The notes beneath the pieces were generated by a model, which was given only the letters and a program-made list of their open reading frames with translations, did no database searches and was not told the DNA's origin. A program made the translations under genes and the position numbers. From PVC group bacterium (GTDB lineage: Bacteria > GCA-001730085 > JADFSZ01): DNA of 5,114 nucleotides. Positions 1-4,725 of the stretch are shown here, piece by piece (position 1 is the stretch's first letter; the number at the start of each line of letters is the position of its first letter). The DNA lies in NCBI GenBank assembly GCA_022560555.1, contig JADFSZ010000129.1:1-5114 (forward strand), in the 5' to 3' direction.

Positions 1-2
1 AA

Positions 3-572
3 GTTGGGCGTGCTCAAAGTATATCCTTTCGTCTTACAGCCGTTAATCCCTCCAGCAGCAAGACTCAAACGACGGAAATTAAAGGCTACCTCCCGAAAGA
101 AGTGCAACCCGGAGATATTATCGATGATGCCGGCCTGGAAGTTTTTTATGATGAGCAAAAGGGTTTGTACTATGTTTATCGCGGCTCTATACAATTAGCT
201 CCGAAAGAAATCAGATTGTTTGAGATTCAAGTCAATGATATCTGGGTGATTCCTGAGACAGAGTTAACCTCATACAATGAAACGACCGAATCCCTTTTAG
301 AACTTCTCATTGGCACAGATTATTATGCTAAAGCCGATACAATTGCCTACGGTATTTTTGATCGGATAGGGCAGATACGTACCTCTCAAGAGGATGACAC
401 CCAAACGAAAGAAGAACATATCGGCTCATTTCGGGCGAATCAGGTCATTCTGGACAAGATCAAAGAGGATATTGCCCGTCTGGAAAAGATTGTTGTTGTG
501 CCGGCGGTCCTTTGGCTCCGGACATGCTCGCGGATGCGGACATCAAATCAGACTCGCCGACAAAGACGATGA
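3..572 (+). CDS. Upstream gene, 5' part (open at left edge, frame broken near 500): putative membrane-anchored protein of unknown function
   Basis: The frame is open from the left edge, so the true start lies outside the window. The first 80 or so visible residues are rich in alternating beta-strand patterns (for example YYVYRGSIQLAP and FEIQVNDIWVIPE), like a beta-sandwich domain. From about residue 95 on, the chain becomes charged and helical (ETTESLLELL to KEDIARLEKIVVV). After codon 498-500 the frame degrades into an arginine-rich tail (RTCSRMRTSNQTRRQRR) and stops at 570-572. That tail is not protein-like, and the natural continuation is found in the next frame (AGGPLAPDML onward). The gene therefore looks frameshifted by one missing base at about 500, by true mutation or by sequence error. 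I do not recognise the family. The internal ATG at 102 is not the likely start, because coding character extends further upstream. Confidence 0.6.
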   Translation, partial: VGRAQSISFRLTAVNPSSSKTQTTEIKGYLPKEVQPGDIIDDAGLEVFYDEQKGLYYVYRGSIQLAPKEIRLFEIQVNDIWVIPETELTSYNETTESLLELLIGTDYYAKADTIAYGIFDRIGQIRTSQEDDTQTKEEHIGSFRANQVILDKIKEDIARLEKIVVVPAVLWLRTCSRMRTSNQTRRQRR

Positions 573-736
573 CATGGATCGTGATTTTTTCCATTATTGT
601 ATTCACGGCCATTATTGCCGGGGTGCTTTTCTTTACCTGGCAGCACCAAGCCCGCCTTTCTCATGAAGCATTAAGTGAATCACGTAACGAAGCATTTCCT
701 GAAGACGATGATGACTCCAAAAAGGAGGAATCTTAG
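512..736 (+). CDS. Upstream gene, 3' part: C-terminal transmembrane anchor and acidic tail
   Basis: This frame most likely continues the preceding gene rather than being a gene of its own. Read from base 500 it gives AGGPLAPDMLADADIKSDSP, which follows directly after the helix ending in KIVVV of the other frame. A hydrophobic segment (WIVIFSIIVFTAIIAGVLFF) at about 575-634 is a good single transmembrane helix. It is followed by a short tail ending in an acidic run (PEDDDD). The only starts available are a TTG at 512 and an ATG at 524, and neither has a convincing ribosome binding site. Joined, the visible protein is about 244 residues. It ends 13 bases before the epsilon start, so co-transcription with the ATPase genes is likely. 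No function can be assigned. A role beside the ATPase in the membrane is possible but is inferred only from position. Confidence 0.6.
   Translation: MAPDMLADADIKSDSPTKTMTWIVIFSIIVFTAIIAGVLFFTWQHQARLSHEALSESRNEAFPEDDDDSKKEES
721..730 (+). promoter_or_regulatory. Strong Shine-Dalgarno-like sequence, oddly far from the epsilon start
   Basis: AAAGGAGGAA is the best ribosome binding sequence in the window, but its core ends about 21 bases before the epsilon ATG at 750. That is well beyond the usual 5-10 bases, and no in-frame start lies at the proper distance. A TTG at 740 is in another frame and reaches a stop after five codons. It lies inside the last codons of the upstream gene, so translational coupling may feed epsilon. 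Confidence 0.4.
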
Positions 737-749
737 AGCTTGGGCACTT

Positions 750-986
750 ATGATTAAACTCGACGTATCTATCCTGAATCCCGAAAAAGTGGTTTTTAGA
801 GGTGAAGCCAAAAGCGTGATCTGTCCCGGGGAAAATGGTGTGATGGAAATACTGCCTCATCACAAACGCCTCATAGGACGGCTCCTTCGAGGGTGGCTCA
901 TTGTTGACAGTTCGAAAATTAAAATTCGAAAAGGTCTTATCAAAGTGGCTCTCAATAAAGTTGTTATCATTATAGAGGAATATTAG
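750..986 (+). CDS. atpC: F-type ATPase epsilon subunit, short form lacking the C-terminal helices
   Basis: This 78-residue protein matches the N-terminal beta-sandwich of epsilon: a start like MIKLDVSILNPEKVVF, then the GEAKSVICPGENGVMEILPHHK region, which corresponds to the family's GE..SV..PGE.GE..VLPGH segment. Epsilon links gamma to the c-ring in the central stalk. Family members are usually 130-140 residues with a C-terminal two-helix domain that can block ATP hydrolysis. Here the chain ends right after the sandwich (VALNKVVIIIEEY), as in the short epsilons known from some bacteria. The ATG at 750 is chosen because the family similarity begins there, although the frame is open upstream to 675. 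The stop is one base before the first c gene, implying tight coupling. The gene is first in the cluster, whereas it is usually last, after beta. Confidence 0.85.
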   Translation: MIKLDVSILNPEKVVFRGEAKSVICPGENGVMEILPHHKRLIGRLLRGWLIVDSSKIKIRKGLIKVALNKVVIIIEEY

Positions 987-987
987 G

Positions 988-1227
988 ATGTCGAGAAATA
1001 TAGCGTTAACGCTGATTTTCGGAGCTTGTATCATGGGGCCGTGCATGGTGTTTGCCGCGAGTTCTTTCGCGAGCATTATCGCTTTGGGGCGGAATCCGTC
1101 AGCCGCTCCCAAGGTATTCACGGCACTTGTTTTGGGTTTGGTGTTTGCGCAGACCCTAGCCATTGTCGCGATCTTAGTCGTGTTTCAATTGTATTTGCCG
1201 ACGGAAGCAATTTTGTCGCACACATAA
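988..1227 (+). CDS. atpE: F-type ATPase rotor subunit c, first copy, with Gln at the ion-binding position
   Basis: This 79-residue helical hairpin has helix 1 at about residues 5-33, the polar loop GRNP at 34-37 that faces F1, and helix 2 at about 42-70. Such subunits form the membrane rotor ring. Counting from the loop proline, the essential Glu or Asp falls 18 residues on in known c subunits (E. coli Asp61, Bacillus PS3 Glu56). Here that residue is Gln55 (codon CAG). Pro41 and Gly50 line up with the Bacillus sequence, so the alignment is firm. The only acidic residue in the whole protein is Glu73, beyond the end of helix 2. The glycine repeat of helix 1 is replaced by a sequence containing MGPC. 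A GAGG ribosome binding site sits 8-9 bases before the ATG. Conventional ion transport by this subunit is doubtful. Confidence 0.85.
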   Translation: MSRNIALTLIFGACIMGPCMVFAASSFASIIALGRNPSAAPKVFTALVLGLVFAQTLAIVAILVVFQLYLPTEAILSHT

Positions 1228-1261
1228 TTTGCTTGTTCCCGTGGCCGATAAGAGGGAGTTT

Positions 1262-1498
1262 ATGAATCGGAATATGGAGCTTACGCTTATTTTTTTATTT
1301 GTTGTTATGGGGCCGTGTTGTGTCTATGCCGTAAGTTGTTTTACGAGCATTTTGTCCTTAGGACGAAATCCGGACAGGGCTCCAAAAATTTTTATGGCTT
1401 TAGTCATCGGATTAACAGTTGTGCAGATAATAGCTATGGCGGGCGTGCTGATTGCGTATCAGACCTATTTACCGAACGAAACGGCTCTAACTCAATAA
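1262..1498 (+). CDS. atpE: F-type ATPase rotor subunit c, second copy, also with Gln at the ion-binding position
   Basis: This is a 78-residue paralogue of the preceding c subunit. By eye about 41 of 78 positions are identical with no gaps. It keeps MGPC (16-19), the loop GRNP (34-37), APK (40-42) and Gln55. Helix 2 again carries Gln instead of the ion-binding carboxylate. Its only acids are Glu6 near the start, Asp38 in the loop and Glu73 past helix 2. Three cysteines (19, 20, 26) lie in helix 1, which is unusual for a c subunit. ATG 1262 is chosen over an upstream TTG at 1229 because the protein then begins in register with the first copy (M-x-R-N) and AGAGGGAG lies just before it. It follows the first copy after 34 bases. 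Two diverged copies suggest a mixed ring or specialised rotor positions. Confidence 0.85.
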   Translation: MNRNMELTLIFLFVVMGPCCVYAVSCFTSILSLGRNPDRAPKIFMALVIGLTVVQIIAMAGVLIAYQTYLPNETALTQ

Positions 1499-1508
1499 TG
1501 GGGTCTCT

Positions 1509-2231
1509 ATGTTAATTGTATCGATGGTTCTTTTTCAAATCTTAATGGTTGTCGGGCTTATAGTGATTTTTCGAAAGATTTTAAATCAAAATGTGTCTTC
1601 GGCTACGCGGCATTTGGAAAGCATGAACGAAGAATATGTTAAAAAAGAGAAGGAGCTGAATTGCCGGCTTGAAGAAATCGATGACGCGTCGAATGAAAAG
1701 ATTCAAAAAGCCACCGAAGAGGGTGAGGAGGAGAGGAAAAAAATATTAGATGAAGCCGAAGGCCAAAAGCAGCACATCATCAATGATGCCCGCAATCAGG
1801 CAAAAATGATTGTGGATCAAGCCGAGAAAACACGCGATCTATTAATTTTAGAAATAGATGATCGTATCACCCAGGAAGGGCTGGGTAAAGCGTGTGAGCT
1901 GATTCAGCATTGTCTTCCCGAAGAATTCAAGAGAGAAATTCATACCCGGTGGGTTAAAGAATTATTGGAAAACGGATTCGAAAACGCGGATCATATGCAG
2001 GTAGATAAAAGTGTGGAAGAAGCCAAGATACGTACAGCATTCACATTAAGTGAAACTGATATGGAAAATATACAAAAGCGAATTTCAGAGTATCTTAAAC
2101 ATGATGTCCGTATCACACAAGAGACGGATTCTAAGCTTGTCGCGGGGATTGTTGTGACGATAGGAAGTTTGGTTTTTGACGGAAGTTTAAATAATCGGGT
2201 TCAGGAGCAAGTGAGTGCACAGTCAAAATAA
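1509..2231 (+). CDS. atpF: F-type ATPase fused b-delta stator subunit
   Basis: This 240-residue protein combines two stator parts. Residues 2-21 form one transmembrane helix (start MLIVSMVLFQ), as in subunit b. Residues about 30-125 form a long, highly charged helix rich in E, K and R (for example EEGEEERKKILDEAEGQ), the b coiled coil of the peripheral stalk. Residues about 174-235 match the C-terminal domain of delta: IRTAFTLSETDMENI, then DSKLVAGIVVTIGSLVFDGS, which corresponds to the family pattern D..LIGG..V..GD.V.DGS. There is no room for the full six-helix N-terminal domain of delta (about 105 residues); only some 50 residues lie between. No separate delta gene is present. The start ATG 1509 lies shortly after a GGGG ribosome site, 10 bases after the second c gene. 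It should hold alpha3beta3 still against the rotor. Confidence 0.85.
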   Translation: MLIVSMVLFQILMVVGLIVIFRKILNQNVSSATRHLESMNEEYVKKEKELNCRLEEIDDASNEKIQKATEEGEEERKKILDEAEGQKQHIINDARNQAKMIVDQAEKTRDLLILEIDDRITQEGLGKACELIQHCLPEEFKREIHTRWVKELLENGFENADHMQVDKSVEEAKIRTAFTLSETDMENIQKRISEYLKHDVRITQETDSKLVAGIVVTIGSLVFDGSLNNRVQEQVSAQSK

Positions 2232-2242
2232 AGGGGAATACC

Positions 2243-3724
2243 GTGCATGAAGAAAAAGTAATCAACCGTAAATCTCAGGCTCAATTTGATGTCCGCGAGG
2301 TCGGGTACGTCGAATCTATCCGTCAATTTGTCGTCATTGCTAAGGGCTTGCCATTTTGTATGAACGGACAAATTGTTGAATTTGCAAATAAGGTTTTGGG
2401 TCTTGTGATTGGTTTTACTGAACATGAAATCCAGATTCTCGTATTGGGAAGTGCCGCGGATATTCGCGCGGGGGATGAAATTTACAATAAAGGCAAAACC
2501 TTGACTCTCCCGGTCGGCGATGGGTTCGTCGGACGAATTGTGAACGGATTGTGTCAGCCTCAAGACGGATTGGGTCCCATTGAGGCGGATGATCATTTTC
2601 CTGTCTTTCGTGTAGCTCTCGGAGTGATGGAGAGACAGCCCGTGGTCAAAACGTTTGAAACGGGAACTCTGATTCTTGATGCGATCATTCCAACAGCAAA
2701 AGGACAGCGTCAGCTTCTCATTGGGGACCGCTTGACCGGGAAAACGACTGTGGCGATGGATGCCATCCTCAATCAAAAAGGAAAAGATGTTATTTGCATC
2801 TACTGCTGTATCGGTAAACCCTACTCGAGTCTTGTCAAAATCGTAGATTTACTGCAGGAACATGATGCCTTAAAACACACCATCATTGTAACGGGAGTCG
2901 CGTCGTTGTCAACGGGGGAGCAGTATTTGGCTCCTTATACCGCGTGCATGTTGGGGGAGTACTTTATGTTTCAAGGAAAAGATGTGTTTGTCGTTTTTGA
3001 TGATTTGACAAAACACGCGTGGATTTATCGCCAGATTTCCCTTCTTTTAGAGCGTTCGCCCGGACGCGAGGCTTATCCGGGAGATATCTTTTATCTGCAT
3101 TCGCAATTGATGGAAAGAGCCGGGTATTTGAATGAAGAACGGGGTGGGGGATCCATGACTTTTTTCCCCGTTGTGGAAATCTTGCAGGGTGATCTTACGG
3201 GATATATTTCTACCAATATTATCTCCATGACAGACGGGCAATTGTATTTTTCAACGGATCTGATTAAAAAAGGTTTTTTGCCGGCGATTGATTTTGGTCT
3301 GTCGGTGTCCCGTATCGGAAACAAAGCGCAGTGGAGTGCTATGAGAGATGTCAGTAAAATGCTCCGGCTTGAATACATTCAATACAAAGAACTTCTCAAG
3401 ATGACACAGATGCAAGGAGCCTCTGTCACCGAAGACGCCCAAAACAAACTGAGGCGCGGAGAGGCCATCAATGTTCTCATCAACCAATATCGAAACGAGC
3501 CTGTTTCCATAGAAGCCCAGATCGTTTATCTCTACGCGTTGGATAAGGGGTTTCTCGACAGTCTCTCTAAAGAGCAGGTAGGGGTGTTTAAAAAAGATGT
3601 TTGTTCCTTTCTTGAAAAAAAATATCCGAATATTTTTCAAGAGCTTCGGGAAAATCAGGATTTGAATGACGAAATGAAGAAAAAGCTTGAAGCCGGTTTC
3701 AAAGATTATGCGAGTAAAATCTAA
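2243..3724 (+). CDS. atpA: F-type ATPase alpha subunit
   Basis: This 493-residue protein is alpha over its full length. It has a beta-barrel crown (from about residue 20), the nucleotide domain with P-loop GDRLTGKT at 161-168, Walker B VFVVFDD ending at Asp253-Asp254, the signature segment YRQISLLLERSPGREAYPGD, GGGS, and the arginine-finger motif SVSRIG with Arg357. Alpha holds the non-catalytic nucleotide sites and supplies that arginine to the beta active site. Oddities: the P-loop has Leu164 where the family has Gln, the usual IGQK motif reads IGKP, and the N-terminus is about 8 residues shorter than in E. coli and lacks the amphipathic helix that docks on delta. The start is GTG 2243, shortly after AAGGGGA and 11 bases after b-delta. 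Identification is firm; the divergence is moderate. Confidence 0.95.
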   Translation: MHEEKVINRKSQAQFDVREVGYVESIRQFVVIAKGLPFCMNGQIVEFANKVLGLVIGFTEHEIQILVLGSAADIRAGDEIYNKGKTLTLPVGDGFVGRIVNGLCQPQDGLGPIEADDHFPVFRVALGVMERQPVVKTFETGTLILDAIIPTAKGQRQLLIGDRLTGKTTVAMDAILNQKGKDVICIYCCIGKPYSSLVKIVDLLQEHDALKHTIIVTGVASLSTGEQYLAPYTACMLGEYFMFQGKDVFVVFDDLTKHAWIYRQISLLLERSPGREAYPGDIFYLHSQLMERAGYLNEERGGGSMTFFPVVEILQGDLTGYISTNIISMTDGQLYFSTDLIKKGFLPAIDFGLSVSRIGNKAQWSAMRDVSKMLRLEYIQYKELLKMTQMQGASVTEDAQNKLRRGEAINVLINQYRNEPVSIEAQIVYLYALDKGFLDSLSKEQVGVFKKDVCSFLEKKYPNIFQELRENQDLNDEMKKKLEAGFKDYASKI

Positions 3725-3879
3725 GATAGAAGGGATAGGATACGCTACATTGTTTATTAAATTCAGGGAATCAACACCAGATTTTCAGGTCTGCCAATTG
3801 GGGATAACGCCGGATTTGCCATAACCTACGGTTCTGCAAAATCTGGCACGGGCTACTTGGGTAGCCGATTGGGGGTAAA
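3725..3879 (+). promoter_or_regulatory. Structured spacer between alpha and gamma with competing hairpins
   Basis: This is the only sizeable gap in the operon (155 bases) and no convincing gene lies in it. Visible structure: (1) a hairpin from 3809-3819 with 3836-3847, 11 pairs with one G-T pair and one bulged A, whose loop carries a small AACC/GGTT hairpin; (2) CCAGATTTT at 3777-3785, perfectly complementary to 3838-3846, so it competes with the 3' arm of hairpin 1; (3) a hairpin GGCTAC-TTGG-GTAGCC at 3851-3866; (4) a 15-base direct repeat with 13 matches at 3793-3807 and 3864-3878, the second copy ending one base before the gamma GTG. The 8-base segment at 3794-3801 can also pair with 3865-3872, touching the G-run before gamma. 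No T-run follows any hairpin, so a terminator is unlikely. Translational control of gamma, mRNA processing, or a decayed small repeat are all possible. Confidence 0.5.
3793..3878 (+). repeat. Pair of 15-base direct repeats in the alpha-gamma spacer
   Basis: Copies lie at 3793-3807 (GCCAATTGGGGATAA) and 3864-3878 (GCCGATTGGGGGTAA). They match at 13 of 15 bases and are 71 bases apart. The second copy contains the G-run that would act as the gamma ribosome site. The first contains the palindrome CCAATTGG at 3794-3801. They may be a local duplication or two copies of a binding site. Confidence 0.4.
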
Positions 3880-4725
3880 GTGAAAACCCTTTCGCAAATC
3901 AAAAAAGATATGGAGTTTAATAAGGATCTGACTGTGTTAATCGAGGCCCTAAAATCTATTGCCATCGGGGAATATTATGCCCTCGAAAAAAAAATAAAAT
4001 TTTATAAAAAATATTTGGCAAGTGTTGAGAGTTTTTTTGAATATATTGATGTGGAGACGATCAATCATCCGTTTGTGAAGCCGCGAACACATAAGCAGGC
4101 TGTGATTGCCATTACGTCGGACGCGGGTTTTTTGGGGGGTGTGAACATGCGCGTGGTTCATGCCGCGCTCCATGAAGCCGAAAATATGCCGACAACACTC
4201 CTTGTCGTCGGAGAGCGTGGAAAAATGTATGTTCCAAGCGGGCTTCATTCTCTTGTGAGTTTCCCCGGGATAAGCGAGGAATCCCGTTTTGAACAGTCAA
4301 TACAAATGAGAAATTATCTTGTCAAGCAAGTCCTTTCAGGCGCTTATGATACCGTCAAGCTTGTGTATCCAAAGCCCGTATCCATGATGGTCCAGCATGT
4401 TGAGGTTGTTCAATTTCTGCCTTTTCGTCCGTCCAATACGAAGCTGGCTCCTCCGGCGGTCATAGCGAATACTATTATGGAATCCCGTCTGGAAGACACT
4501 GTTGAGTATCTTGTGACTTTATGGATGGGAGAGATGCTCTTTGAAATATTTGGATTAAGCCGCTTAGCCGAGTTTTCAGCACGTTATTTTCACCTGGAAG
4601 AGAGTAATGAAAAATTGAATGATGAAAACAAAAAGATTCAGTTACAGTATTTTCGTATCCGTCATGAGCTTATTGACAGATCCATGCGCGAACTATTCGC
4701 GGGAAGGGCTACACGTGGACGTTAG
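3880..4725 (+). CDS. atpG: F-type ATPase gamma subunit, divergent
   Basis: Gamma is the central rotor shaft; its two long terminal helices form a coiled coil inside alpha3beta3. This 281-residue protein fits the family length. The N-terminal helix starts MKTLSQIKKDM and runs to about residue 50. The central Rossmann-like domain shows ITSDAGFLGGVN, the counterpart of the family's GLCGGFN motif (GFLGG at 83-87). The C-terminal helix ends FRIRHELIDRSMRELFAG, matching the family pattern N..RQ..IT.E..EI..G. Both terminal helices have lost many normally constant residues: the N-terminal AMKMVAAAK reads ALKSIAIGE, and the C-terminal RQ reads RH. A short basic tail (RATRGR) follows. The start is GTG 3880, preceded by GGGGG, where family similarity begins. 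The last 11 bases overlap beta, so those two are likely translationally coupled. Confidence 0.85.
   Translation: MKTLSQIKKDMEFNKDLTVLIEALKSIAIGEYYALEKKIKFYKKYLASVESFFEYIDVETINHPFVKPRTHKQAVIAITSDAGFLGGVNMRVVHAALHEAENMPTTLLVVGERGKMYVPSGLHSLVSFPGISEESRFEQSIQMRNYLVKQVLSGAYDTVKLVYPKPVSMMVQHVEVVQFLPFRPSNTKLAPPAVIANTIMESRLEDTVEYLVTLWMGEMLFEIFGLSRLAEFSARYFHLEESNEKLNDENKKIQLQYFRIRHELIDRSMRELFAGRATRGR

Noticed and set aside
484-500. Programmed -1 frameshift site in the upstream gene
   Set aside because: No X-XXY-YYZ heptamer in the right phase; the protein joins best at 500, where no slippery sequence exists.
675-749. Longer start for epsilon
   Set aside because: Family similarity begins at ATG 750; the extra residues overlap the upstream gene and look random.
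633-1163. Reverse-strand open frame of 176 codons across epsilon and the first c gene
   Set aside because: It lies opposite two clearly recognisable ATPase genes and its translation shows no family pattern.
1229-1261. Longer start for the second c subunit at the upstream TTG
   Set aside because: The extension has no counterpart in the first copy, and a good ribosome site sits just before ATG 1262.
2201-2776. Reverse-strand open frame of 191 codons opposite the start of alpha
   Set aside because: It is antisense to the strongly conserved alpha frame, with low-quality composition.
3748-3822. Small frame beginning TTG in the alpha-gamma spacer (24 codons)
   Set aside because: It has no ribosome site or recognisable sequence, and it overlaps the paired RNA segments.
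3851-3866. Hairpin before gamma as a rho-independent terminator
   Set aside because: No T-run follows it; the sequence after it is G-rich and leads into the gamma start.
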